The position numbers were made by a program, and so were the translations under genes. Shown piece by piece: positions 1 through 7,383 of a stretch of 20,699 nt of DNA; the stretch's first letter is position 1, and each line of letters opens with the position of its first letter. The notes below the pieces were generated by a model that saw only the letters and a list, made by a program, of their open reading frames with translations, was not told the origin of the DNA and ran no database searches. Where the stretch lies: the NCBI GenBank assembly GCA_029907285.1, contig JARYMD010000024.1, forward strand, positions 1 through 20,699. The letters are read 5' to 3'. The DNA is from Verrucomicrobiota bacterium. GTDB taxonomy: Bacteria > Verrucomicrobiota > Verrucomicrobiia > Limisphaerales > J093.

Positions 1-1
1 C

Positions 2-1735
2 GACGATCAACAGGTCCTCCGTGAAGGCCGAACAATCCTCAACCAAGACGAAGAGTTAACCCGCCACGACGGCTCGAAAACATGGATTCTGACCTCCAAG
101 GTCCCCTTGCGCGACACGACCGGACGCATTGTTGGACTGGCAGGATTTGGTCTGGACATAACAGAACGCAAGCACGCCGAGGACCAGCTAGCCAGGCTGG
201 CGCAGGACTGGCAAAGGACTTTTGATGCAAGCAACGATGCAATTTGGATTCTGGATGCCGAAAACCGAATCGTGCGCTCAAATAAAACAGCAGAACGGCT
301 GTTTTCATGCCCCTCTGACCAGATGATCGGCCAGTTTTGTTGGGCAATAGTTCACGGCTCATCGATGGCCGACCCGGCATGCCCCCTCGCCCGCGCCAGG
401 TCCACCATGCAGCGCGAAAGAAACGAAATGCAACGGGGCAATTGCATCTTGGAAGTGTCGGTGGACCCACTCTTCGATCAAAACGGCAATTACACCGGCG
501 CCGTCCATATTGTAAGCGACATTACAGAACGAAAAAATGCAGAAGCAAGGCTCTTGCAGTCACAAAAACTCGAGGCGATAGGGCAACTCGCAGCCGGAGT
601 CGCACATGACTTCAACAATCTCTTGACCATTGTCCAGGGAAATGCTTCTCTGCTGCTCGCGTCTTTGCCAAGCGATGGAGATGCCCCAAACCTTGTGGAC
701 CAGATCATTCATGCGGCCAGCCGAGCAGCGGCACTGACAAGGCAATTGCTCGCCTTCAGCCGCGCCCAGCACATGGAAACCCGGCCGCTCAACTTGAACG
801 AAACAATCGACAGCCTGGTGAAAATGCTCAACCGGATTCTCGGTGAGGACATAAACCTTGAGTGCCACCTCGCACCCGGGCTGCCGCCGATCGTGGCTGA
901 CCCAAACATGATCGAGCAGGTGATAATGAATCTTGTCGTCAATGCGCGTGACGCAATGCGAAAAGGCGGGCGGCTGACCATCGCGACTGAAACACTCCAC
1001 CTTGACGCAGGAACCGCCCGCGCTTGCCCGGAAGCACGGGAAGGATTGTTTGTCTGTTTGACCGTGAAGGACACGGGAGTCGGGATTCAGCCGGAGCACC
1101 TTCCACACATCTTCGACCCGTTTTTTACCACCAAAGAAATCGGCAAGGGCACAGGCCTGGGTCTGGCCACAGTTTACGGCATCGTAAAACAGCACAGGGG
1201 TTGGATCGACGTCTCCAGCAGCGCCGGCGCCGGCACCACATTGAAAGTGTGCCTGCCCGCCGCCAAACACACTGCACACGCCCAGACGCACACCGAAACC
1301 AAACCGCGCGGTGGTACCGAAACAATCCTCCTCGTCGAAGACGAGCCCGCCGTCCGAAAATTGAACCGGCTGCTGCTTGAACACGGCGGTTACCGGGTCT
1401 TGGAAGCCGGGTCCGGCCCTGAAGCCATTGAACTCTGGAAGTCACATGCCGACGAAATCGATCTGCTTCTTACCGACGTTGTGATGCCCGGAGGAATGAC
1501 GGGTTGGGAGCTGGCCAGACAGCTCAATTCCGAAAAACCCACTCTGAGAATTGTCCTCACAAGCGGTTATAACACAACTGAAATCGACGCCGAGAACAGC
1601 CTCGTCCAGCAGGGAAATGTGTCGCTCCTTCAAAAGCCATACCTCCCCAATATGCTCCTTCAAACAGTCCGCGAATGCCTCGACGCTCAAGCGCACAACC
1701 CATGGTCGCATCGCGGCGCAGTCGCAACTGAATAA
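2..1735 (+). CDS. Hybrid sensor histidine kinase (PAS-PAS-HisKA-HATPase-receiver), 5' partial
   Basis: The reading frame is open from the first bases of the window, so the gene starts upstream; 577 residues are visible. Numbering from position 2, residues 1 to about 60 are the end of a PAS/PAC domain finishing in DITERK. A second PAS domain spans about 66-180 and also ends in DITERK. The HisKA H-box (AHDFNN) places the phospho-accepting His near 202. The ATPase domain shows the N-box (NLVVNARDAM), DTGVGI, DPFFTTK and GTGLGL motifs. A C-terminal receiver (about 441-565) has the acidic pair in VEDE, phosphorylatable Asp492 in LLTDVVMPG and Lys545 in LLQKPY. All catalytic residues look intact, so it should autophosphorylate and relay phosphate to its own receiver. 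No transmembrane segment is visible in this part. The gene is convergent with the deoR-type gene, and nothing in the sequence ties it to the microcompartment. Its stimulus is unknown. Confidence 0.95.
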   Translation, partial: DDQQVLREGRTILNQDEELTRHDGSKTWILTSKVPLRDTTGRIVGLAGFGLDITERKHAEDQLARLAQDWQRTFDASNDAIWILDAENRIVRSNKTAERLFSCPSDQMIGQFCWAIVHGSSMADPACPLARARSTMQRERNEMQRGNCILEVSVDPLFDQNGNYTGAVHIVSDITERKNAEARLLQSQKLEAIGQLAAGVAHDFNNLLTIVQGNASLLLASLPSDGDAPNLVDQIIHAASRAAALTRQLLAFSRAQHMETRPLNLNETIDSLVKMLNRILGEDINLECHLAPGLPPIVADPNMIEQVIMNLVVNARDAMRKGGRLTIATETLHLDAGTARACPEAREGLFVCLTVKDTGVGIQPEHLPHIFDPFFTTKEIGKGTGLGLATVYGIVKQHRGWIDVSSSAGAGTTLKVCLPAAKHTAHAQTHTETKPRGGTETILLVEDEPAVRKLNRLLLEHGGYRVLEAGSGPEAIELWKSHADEIDLLLTDVVMPGGMTGWELARQLNSEKPTLRIVLTSGYNTTEIDAENSLVQQGNVSLLQKPYLPNMLLQTVRECLDAQAHNPWSHRGAVATE

Positions 1736-1830
1736 TTTTAGCCCGCATACCCAACCCGGAAATCGCACCACCCGGCCGACCCAAGAGACCCAAGGTTTCA
1801 TTCCGGCGACATCTCCGGATTCCAGCGGCG

Positions 1831-2601
1831 CTACCCCTGCTCGACTTTCGCAACCACAACTTCGCGTCCGTGTGCGCGCAAAGCTTCAATCATCTCCCCA
1901 GGCGCATTCGAGTCGGTCACTATCGTGTGCACCGCCTCGAGCCCACAGAGAAAAGAGAGCGATTTGCGGCCGAACTTGGTGTGATCAAGACAAAACACAA
2001 CCCGCTGCGCCGCTCGCATCATGGCACGCTGAATGTCAATCAAAAGCCCGTGGGAGTTTGTGATGCCCTCCAAAGTAATCCCGCCCGCACCCATCACCGC
2101 AACATCAGCATGCATGCGTGAAAAGGACTCGACCGCCAACGGCCCCACCAGCACCCCAACGCGGGGATAAATCACCCCGCCCGAAAGAACAACTTCAACA
2201 AGATTCGACGACGCATACAGGTTCGCAACCGGCAGCGAGTTGGTTATGATCTGCGGCCGCTTCGGCTCCAAATACCGCGCAACGTGGTACACGGTTGTCC
2301 CCCCATCCACAATCACGCTCTGCCGCGGCGACACCAGTTCCGCACAAGCCTTGCCGATCGCCTCTTTCTCCGCCCATTGGTGGGTCTCCCGCGCATTGAA
2401 AACAAACTCGTCAGTGCGCGGATTCACAATTCGCGCGCCGCCATGCGTCCTTCGCACCGTGCCCGCAGACTCCAGGTTGTCCAAATCACGCCTGACCGTC
2501 GAAACCGAGACACCCACCTCCTCGGCTAGCTCGTCAAGTGAGGCAAATTCAACGCGTTGCAAGTATTCTTCGATCCGCTGCCGACGCTCTTCCGGCTGCA
2601 T
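1831..2601 (-). CDS. DeoR-family transcriptional regulator
   Basis: This is a sugar-responsive repressor-type protein of 256 residues, the usual DeoR/GlpR length. The N-terminal winged helix-turn-helix covers about residues 1-60, with the family signature VSVSTVRRDLDNLESAG and RTHGGA. The C-terminal sugar-phosphate-sensing domain contains IVDGGTT, ITNSLPVA and LSGG. The frame extends upstream to a TTG at 2619, but I chose the ATG at 2601 because DeoR proteins typically begin a few residues before the EERRQRI helix. A good promoter places the transcript start only a few bases from this ATG, with no clear Shine-Dalgarno, so the message may be nearly leaderless. It is transcribed divergently from the microcompartment cluster across a gap of under 90 bp. 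DeoR-type regulators commonly bind phosphorylated sugars; control of the adjacent fucose/rhamnose-type genes is inferred. Confidence 0.93.
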   Translation of the reverse strand: MQPEERRQRIEEYLQRVEFASLDELAEEVGVSVSTVRRDLDNLESAGTVRRTHGGARIVNPRTDEFVFNARETHQWAEKEAIGKACAELVSPRQSVIVDGGTTVYHVARYLEPKRPQIITNSLPVANLYASSNLVEVVLSGGVIYPRVGVLVGPLAVESFSRMHADVAVMGAGGITLEGITNSHGLLIDIQRAMMRAAQRVVFCLDHTKFGRKSLSFLCGLEAVHTIVTDSNAPGEMIEALRAHGREVVVAKVEQG

Positions 2602-2610
2602 TTGAAGTGG

Positions 2611-2639
2611 ATTATGCAAGATTGTGATAGAGGTTGCAA
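2611..2639 (-). promoter_or_regulatory. Candidate sigma70-like promoter for the deoR-type gene
   Basis: On the minus strand, TTGCAA (2639-2634) and CATAAT (2616-2611) are separated by exactly 17 bases, a good match to -35/-10 elements. Transcription would begin close to the ATG at 2601. The -35 box overlaps the inverted repeat at 2637-2650, so a protein bound there could block this promoter. Assigned by pattern only. Confidence 0.5.
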
Positions 2640-2650
2640 CAATTTTGTTG
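2637..2650. promoter_or_regulatory. Candidate DeoR operator (inverted repeat)
   Basis: CAACAA and TTGTTG form perfect 6-bp inverted arms around TT, midway between the divergent deoR-type and pduL starts. The site overlaps the deoR -35 box on one side and a TTGACT (2648-2653) facing pduL on the other. I could not find a convincing -10 for the pduL direction. The location suits a repressor controlling both directions, but no binding data are implied. Confidence 0.4.
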
Positions 2651-2688
2651 ACTTTTCAGCCTGTTTCTGACGAAACTCTGGAAAGTTC

Positions 2689-3366
2689 ATGGCACCGTTT
2701 CAATCAGCTTTGCCACGGGCTGTCGTCGAACATGTTGTTCGACAGGTGGTGTATCAGCGTTTGGGTCGGCCTTTGCCCAAGCTTGCAACAGCGCCGAGTC
2801 CGTTGGTGGTAAACGTTAGTGCAAGGCATTGCCACCTCACTCAGGAGGCTGTCGATCAGCTTTTTGGCAAAGGTTACCAGCTCCAAGTGCACAAATGGCT
2901 TTATCAAGAAGGCTCGTTTGCGGCCAAGGAAACGGTGACACTTGTTGGGCCGCGCAGCCGGGTGATTTCGAACCTGCGCATTCTGGGCCCGTGCCGGAAG
3001 CTGTGTCAGGTAGAGCTGGCCTACACGGATGCAATTTCACTCGGGTTTGACGCTCCGCTGCGGTTGTCAGGCAAGACTGAAGGCACGCCCGGCTGCATGC
3101 TGATGGGTCCCGCCGGCTTTTTCGAGATGAAGTCCGGCGTGATAAGAGCGTTGCGCCACGTGCACATGAGCCCCGCAGACGCCGAGTTTTACGGAGTAAA
3201 AGGCGGTGACGAGATGAAACTCAAAGTGGGTGGGTCGTGCGGAGTCATATTTGACCATGTTTTGGTGCGTGTTGAGGCCGACCTCAAACTCGAGGTGCAT
3301 ATTGACACTGACGAAGGGAACGCCTGCAACCTGCAACCGGACACACCGTGTGAACTCGTCAAATGA
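2689..3366 (+). CDS. pduL: PduL-type phosphate acyltransferase (microcompartment PTAC)
   Basis: PduL transfers an acyl group from CoA to phosphate; here the likely reaction is lactyl-CoA (or propionyl-/acetyl-CoA) to acyl-phosphate, which recycles CoA inside the shell. The 225-residue protein has the tandem-barrel PduL layout. Zinc-ligand motifs are visible as ARHCHL (His47, His49), RHVHMS (His157, His159) and HIDTDEGNA (His204), with the family strings QEGSFAAKETV, NLRILGP and GPAG. Residues 7-26 form an amphipathic helix (PRAVVEHVVRQVV) before the core, as in the N-terminal encapsulation peptides of microcompartment PduL proteins. The ATG is preceded by GGAAAG five bases upstream. It is the first gene of the cluster. 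Acyl-chain specificity cannot be read from the sequence. Confidence 0.95.
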   Translation: MAPFQSALPRAVVEHVVRQVVYQRLGRPLPKLATAPSPLVVNVSARHCHLTQEAVDQLFGKGYQLQVHKWLYQEGSFAAKETVTLVGPRSRVISNLRILGPCRKLCQVELAYTDAISLGFDAPLRLSGKTEGTPGCMLMGPAGFFEMKSGVIRALRHVHMSPADAEFYGVKGGDEMKLKVGGSCGVIFDHVLVRVEADLKLEVHIDTDEGNACNLQPDTPCELVK

Positions 3367-3492
3367 CGTGCGAAGGCTCAGCCCGCACTTGCCGGGTGCG
3401 GCGCGGCCGCAACCGTTTGCTAAGAAGCGGAATCGCTTGAAAGTAAGAGTCTCGTTCGACGAGGGAATTCGCAGTGGAAGCAAAAATCCGTG

Positions 3493-3521
3493 TTAGAGAA
3501 AGCACGAACCAGTTTTAGAAT
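3493..3521 (+). promoter_or_regulatory. Weak internal promoter candidate before the first shell gene
   Basis: The 188-bp gap between pduL and the first BMC-H gene contains TTAGAG, 17 bases, then TAGAAT. The -35 is poor and the -10 fair. The gap also holds a small hairpin (CCGCAC 3383-3388 with GTGCGG 3396-3401) without a T-run. An internal start would let shell proteins be made in excess of enzymes, but the support is only this pattern. Confidence 0.2.
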
Positions 3522-3554
3522 GAACAGCCGAAACAGATAACCGTAAAGAATCGT

Positions 3555-3845
3555 ATGAGCGAAGCATTGGGCATGATCGAAACCAAAGGCTACGTCGGCG
3601 CCGTCGAAGCCAGCGACGCCATGGTGAAGGCCGCCAACGTCAGCCTCGTCAAAACCATCCCGATTGGCGGCGGGATGATCACAGTGATTGCCAGGGGCGA
3701 CGTTGGCAGCGTCAAAGCTGCGGTGGACGCAGGAGCCAAAGCGGCAAGCAAAGTTGGCGAGCTCATCAGTTCGCACATCATAGCAAGACCGCACGATGAC
3801 CTCCTGAAGTCATTCCTGGGCGAAACCGCAGCGCCCAAGAAATAA
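3555..3845 (+). CDS. BMC-H shell hexamer protein (paralogue 1)
   Basis: A single BMC (Pfam00936-type) domain fills this 96-residue protein, which tiles as hexamers to form the facets of a microcompartment shell. The family signature is clear: GMIETKGYVGAVEASDAM, KAANV, ARGDVGSVKAAVDAG and a final IARPH. The central pore loop reads P36-IGGG-M41 and is more glycine-rich than the common KIGSG version carried by the next gene, so the two hexamers probably present different pores. A short polar tail (ETAAPKK) follows the domain. Upstream ribosome-binding sequence is weak. It is one of three BMC-H paralogues in the cluster. Confidence 0.97.
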   Translation: MSEALGMIETKGYVGAVEASDAMVKAANVSLVKTIPIGGGMITVIARGDVGSVKAAVDAGAKAASKVGELISSHIIARPHDDLLKSFLGETAAPKK

Positions 3846-3898
3846 ACGCGAGGCGGCTTTCACAGGTTTGAGCGAGAACCTCAACTTTTTGTATTGTT

Positions 3899-4177
3899 AT
3901 GGTGCAACAAGCGATTGGGATGATTGAGACCAAGGGCCTTTGTGCGTTGCTCGAGGCGAGCGACGCTGCATTGAAGGCCGCGAACGTCCAGCTCGTCGGC
4001 TGGGAGAAAATCGGCAGCGGATATGTCACAGCGTTTTTCCGCGGCGACGTGGCCGCGGTGAAAGCTGCGACCGATGCCGGCGCTGCCGCAGCGTCCCAGG
4101 TTGGCCAAGTGGTCAGCGTGCAAGTGATCCCCCGCCCTCACGAGGGTTTGGCGACGTTGGGGCGCTGGCTTCAGTAG
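3899..4177 (+). CDS. BMC-H shell hexamer protein (paralogue 2)
   Basis: This is a 92-residue single BMC-domain protein, a facet-forming hexamer subunit. Diagnostic strings are IGMIETKGLCALLEASDAALKA at the N-terminus (begins at residue 6), the canonical pore loop K37-IGSG-Y, FRGDVAAVKAATDAG, and VIPRPHEGL near the end. The KIGSG pore is the commonest arrangement among BMC-H proteins and is usually read as a conduit for small polar metabolites. The gene lies 53 bp after paralogue 1. A 135-bp gap with no recognisable gene separates it from the kinase gene downstream. Confidence 0.97.
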   Translation: MVQQAIGMIETKGLCALLEASDAALKAANVQLVGWEKIGSGYVTAFFRGDVAAVKAATDAGAAAASQVGQVVSVQVIPRPHEGLATLGRWLQ

Positions 4178-4312
4178 GTTCGACTCCGACTCAATCCGTC
4201 ACGCCCTCCGCCGTAATCGGCTGGCGGGTTTGCAGGATCGGATTGAAGGGCGACTTCTGAGGCTGACACGCGAGCCGACAAAACAGCCATGGATTGCCGC
4301 CTGACTGAGTGA

Positions 4313-5497
4313 ATGAAAATACTGGTTGCAAATCTGGGATCGACATCTCTGAAGTGGCGTTTGTTCGAGTTTGCGGGCAACGAGGAACGAATGCTACATC
4401 GGGGCGGTTACGAGCGCGTCAGTGATTACGCTGCAGCCATTGGCGATTGTCTTGCTGCTCTGGAAAAGAGCGGCGCGCTGCGCAGTGAGAAAGACCTTGA
4501 TGCGGTCGCTTTCAAGACCGTCCTTGCCAAGGGAGTAACCGGATGCGTGCGGCTGGATGACCGTGTGGTGGACGCGCTGGAAGCATTCAGTCAACTGGCT
4601 CCGGCGCACAACCCGCCATACGTCGATGGCATACGCCAGTTCGCCCGCCGGATGCCCGGGGTGCCGTTGATCGGGCTGTTCGAGACAGCGTTCTACCAGT
4701 GGGCGCCGGAAGCCGCCATGCGCTATGCCGTGCCGGAATCGTGGGTTGAAGCCGGTGTCCGGCGGTGGGGATTCCACGGGGCAAGCCATAAATACATCGC
4801 GGAACGCAGCGCTGAGTTGCTGGGACGCACCGATGTCGCGGAGCGCGCCCGGAACCTGTACGTGGACGGAGGCAAAACACAGGTCAAGGGACCTGACGTG
4901 CGTGTCATCTCGTGTCATCTGGGCGGCAGTTCGAGTGTGACGGGCATACTGAACGGGGTGGCTGTTGGTAACAGCCTCGGCTTGAGCCCGCAATCTGGAA
5001 TCCCGCACAATAATCGCGTGGGCGATCTTGATTCGATGGCGATTCCGTTCGTAATGCGGGCACTGGGAATCGGCATTGAAGAGATAGAAAAGCTGCTTTG
5101 CCGCGAATCCGGCTTGAAAGGCGTCAGCGGCCTTTCAGGCGATATCCGCGACATCCAAGCCGCAGTCGAAAAAGGCGACCGCCGCGCAAAACTGGCCGTG
5201 GATTTGTTCGTTCACGAGGTCCGCCGATGGATCGGATGTTATCTTGTCCAGCTCAACGGCGCGGACGCGATCGTTTTTGCGGCGGGAATCGGAGAGAACC
5301 GGGCCGAGCTGCGGGCAGCGATTTGCGACAACCTTGACCAGCTTGGGATCGTCCTTGATCGCGACAAGAACGCGGCTGTGCGGGGAGTCGAAGCAACAAT
5401 CAGTGCTGCCGCTTCCCGGACAAAGGTAATGGTCATTCCGACCAACGAGGAATTGGTCGTCGCGCGCGAGGCGCGGCGGCTGCTCGAGCAATCTTGA
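4313..5497 (+). CDS. ackA: Divergent acetate/propionate-kinase-family enzyme
   Basis: This ASKHA-fold kinase (394 residues, normal AckA length) is expected to make ATP from acyl-phosphate, completing the PduL step. Family landmarks: NLGSTSLK (Asn7), APAHNPP (His99), GFHGASH (His155), CHLGG, HNNRVGDLD (Arg235), GIGENR and the C-terminal IPTNEELVV. Several residues essential in the well-studied Methanosarcina enzyme are changed. The HRVVHGG segment holding its Arg91 is FKTVLAKG here (Lys68), its Asp148 in FDTAFH is Glu124 in FETAFY, and Asn211 in HLGN is Gly205. Fold and family are secure, but substrate (lactyl-, propionyl- or acetyl-phosphate) and catalytic competence are open. It sits between BMC-H genes, tying it to the microcompartment, although no targeting helix is evident, so it may act outside the shell. 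Confidence 0.88.
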   Translation: MKILVANLGSTSLKWRLFEFAGNEERMLHRGGYERVSDYAAAIGDCLAALEKSGALRSEKDLDAVAFKTVLAKGVTGCVRLDDRVVDALEAFSQLAPAHNPPYVDGIRQFARRMPGVPLIGLFETAFYQWAPEAAMRYAVPESWVEAGVRRWGFHGASHKYIAERSAELLGRTDVAERARNLYVDGGKTQVKGPDVRVISCHLGGSSSVTGILNGVAVGNSLGLSPQSGIPHNNRVGDLDSMAIPFVMRALGIGIEEIEKLLCRESGLKGVSGLSGDIRDIQAAVEKGDRRAKLAVDLFVHEVRRWIGCYLVQLNGADAIVFAAGIGENRAELRAAICDNLDQLGIVLDRDKNAAVRGVEATISAAASRTKVMVIPTNEELVVAREARRLLEQS

Positions 5498-5533
5498 ACA
5501 TCAATCAAACATTCAGAACCAAATACTAACCAT

Positions 5534-5815
5534 ATGCCACAAGCAATTGGACTACTTGAAACGCGCGGGTTGGTTGCGCTGGTTGAAGGAACCGACGCAA
5601 TGCTCAAGGCCGCAAACGTTGAGCTTGCCGGACCTGTGACCCAGGTCGGCAACGCCCTTGTAACTGCAGTGGTCGTTGGAGACGTCGCCGCGGTGAAAGC
5701 CGCCGTCGATGCCGGCGCCCAGGCCGTCAAAGCCATCCAGGGCGAATTGATAAGCGTTCATGTCATCCCACGCCCGCACCCTGAAGTGGATGCAGTTCTG
5801 CCGAAGAAGAAATGA
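5534..5815 (+). CDS. BMC-H shell hexamer protein (paralogue 3)
   Basis: A 93-residue single BMC-domain protein with GLLETRGLVALVEGTDAM, LKAANVELAG, VVGDVAAVKAAVDAG and a terminal VHVIPRPHPEV. The pore region reads QVGNALVT instead of KIGSGYVT: the Gly-Ser-Gly turn is replaced by Gly-Asn-Ala and the flanking lysine by glutamine. A one-residue insertion lies near the end (VKAIQGEL). It is therefore the most divergent of the three BMC-H proteins in pore chemistry. It starts 36 bp after the kinase gene. No clear Shine-Dalgarno precedes the ATG. Confidence 0.96.
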   Translation: MPQAIGLLETRGLVALVEGTDAMLKAANVELAGPVTQVGNALVTAVVVGDVAAVKAAVDAGAQAVKAIQGELISVHVIPRPHPEVDAVLPKKK

Positions 5816-5902
5816 CGTTGGAAACGCGGCGTCTGATTCCGCAGTGCCGCCGCAATGCGCGTTCGCGCTGCTGCCCATGACGCCCGCTTAACCTGTGTTG
5901 AC

Positions 5903-6217
5903 ATGTACCTTGCCAAAGTCGAAGGCGCCGTAGTCGCCACCAAAAAGGACGCCAATATGAGCGGCAGAAAGCTGCTGTTGGTGCGGCCCATGCTGGTGGA
6001 CGACAAAGACCCCACAAAATTCAAGCCGGGGGTCAACACCATCGTCGCTGTTGACAGCGTGGGCGCCGGCGAAGGCGAACTTGTGATGTTCACACAGGGA
6101 AGCTCGGCGCGGCTGGCTCCGGGCTTGAGAGACGCTCCAGTGGACGCAGTCGTGATCGGCATTGTCGATTCCGTCGATGTATTGGGAAAACAGATTTACA
6201 GCACCAAACAGCAATGA
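5903..6217 (+). CDS. BMC-P (EutN/CcmL-type) pentamer vertex protein 1
   Basis: EutN/CcmL proteins form pentamers that cap the twelve vertices of the polyhedral shell. This 104-residue protein begins MYLAKVEGAVVATKK, matching the family's first strand. It continues with GRKLLLVRPM, NTIVAVDSVGAGEGELVMF, the SSARL segment and VVIGIVDSVDV. The open frame extends upstream to 5855, but those extra residues (rich in Arg and Ala, including a Cys) do not belong to the family, so I start at the ATG at 5903. It is the first of three BMC-P paralogues, and the only one next to the BMC-H group. Confidence 0.95.
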   Translation: MYLAKVEGAVVATKKDANMSGRKLLLVRPMLVDDKDPTKFKPGVNTIVAVDSVGAGEGELVMFTQGSSARLAPGLRDAPVDAVVIGIVDSVDVLGKQIYSTKQQ

Positions 6218-6319
6218 ACGTCGCACTGCCGCGCCACGCGGCAAAGCAGCTCTCTTAATCTCCAAGAGATGCCGCTGAACCAGACCGATATCCAGCGCCT
6301 GAGAGTGGCAGTCTGAGCG

Positions 6320-7330
6320 ATGAAAACGAAAAGCAAAATGACAAATACCGCAAACGAGATTCGCGATTCAGCCGGCCGTTTGGGCCAAAGCAAGAACGTT
6401 TCGCCGATTCGAAAAGCCGTATTTTTGGCTGCTGCATTGGTTGTTGCCGGAACTTGGCCCGGGCTTCGCGCCTCGGAAAACGTTCCCCGGAAACCGTTTG
6501 CCGAATGGGCCCAATTGCCCGCGCCCCACGAATTAACGGTGCGGCTGTGGTATCAGGAAGGCGAGGCTTATCATATCTGGGACGGCCAAAGGGTCCATAA
6601 CGTGACCGTTGATCGCGGTTCGGATGAATACGGGATCGACCACATGCAGGGAATCGTGGCGCTTGAATACGGCATCGCAAAGCGATGGGCAGCCGATTTG
6701 AACCTCGGCTACGGCACTGTCGGCACAAGATCGTTCAATCCAACAGGCAGCTCTGAATCAACAACCGGCCTGCTCGACACCAGTCTTGGTGTCCGCTACC
6801 AAATCTTTAGAGAAGGAGAATCCGAGCCTTCGTGGCTGCCGACACTGACATTCCGTGTGGGCGCGGTGTTGCCCGGGTCTTTTGACAAGAATTTCCCGTT
6901 TGCCCCGGGCCACAAATCGGCCGCGATCGAACCCGGCTTGCTCATGAGAAAGCACTTTGGATGGACAGGCTTCGGCGCGCACGCCGATGCCTTCTATCGC
7001 TGGATGAAAACAACAGGCGATGACCAGTACGCAGTTGCCGTTGGATTCCTCCAGGAAATCAAAGGGTGGACGCTCAACGCCGGCTATCGCCATTTCCAGC
7101 AAATCTCGGGCAACAACCTTGACTATCGCGGGTTGGGCAAAGAACTGGAATACTCCCCCGAAGTTCGAGAGATCAGCGACGCAATCGAAGCAGGTTTCAG
7201 CTACACAACACCTAAACGACATTTCAGGTATGGATTCTACACAAGAACAACCATAGACGGCAGCAATACCGATTCAACGTTCTGGATCAGCGGTTACGTC
7301 GAAATCCCAATCTCAGTGAGATGTTGGTAA
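6320..7330 (+). CDS. Putative outer-membrane beta-barrel protein within the BMC cluster
   Basis: I do not recognise a named family with certainty. The 336-residue protein has a long polar N-terminus, a hydrophobic stretch at about 33-45 (FLAAALVVAGTW) and a plausible signal-peptidase site after Ala51. The mature part alternates polar and aromatic/hydrophobic residues in short strands joined by turns, for example AADLNLGYGTVG, LTFRVGAVLPG, WTLNAGYRHF and FRYGFYTRT. It ends in an aromatic residue (Trp), as many outer-membrane barrels do. The pattern resembles the phenol-degradation MetA-like or transporter-like barrel families. It lies between a BMC-P gene and the aldehyde dehydrogenase gene on the same strand with short gaps, so co-expression is likely. 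A role in sugar uptake across the outer membrane is conceivable but not shown. Confidence 0.65.
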   Translation: MKTKSKMTNTANEIRDSAGRLGQSKNVSPIRKAVFLAAALVVAGTWPGLRASENVPRKPFAEWAQLPAPHELTVRLWYQEGEAYHIWDGQRVHNVTVDRGSDEYGIDHMQGIVALEYGIAKRWAADLNLGYGTVGTRSFNPTGSSESTTGLLDTSLGVRYQIFREGESEPSWLPTLTFRVGAVLPGSFDKNFPFAPGHKSAAIEPGLLMRKHFGWTGFGAHADAFYRWMKTTGDDQYAVAVGFLQEIKGWTLNAGYRHFQQISGNNLDYRGLGKELEYSPEVREISDAIEAGFSYTTPKRHFRYGFYTRTTIDGSNTDSTFWISGYVEIPISVRCW

Positions 7331-7383
7331 ACCAATTCAATCCAGCGGCGGCTGATCCAACCATGATTTGAGTTAACCGTGCC

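Noticed and set aside
560..1384. A long minus-strand frame (274 residues) opposite the histidine kinase
   Set aside because: It lies entirely antisense to conserved kinase and receiver motifs and has no family features; GC-rich coding DNA often gives such shadows.
2..1735. The hybrid histidine kinase as regulator of the microcompartment
   Set aside because: It is convergent with, not adjacent in operon to, the cluster, and no partner response-regulator gene is present; the DeoR protein is the simpler candidate.
4178..4312. GGTTCGACTCC and nearby bases resembling a tRNA T-arm
   Set aside because: No acceptor stem, D-arm or anticodon arm can be folded around it.
5855..5902. Upstream extension of the first BMC-P gene
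   Set aside because: The extra residues do not match the EutN/CcmL start, whereas the ATG at 5903 begins exactly on the first family strand.
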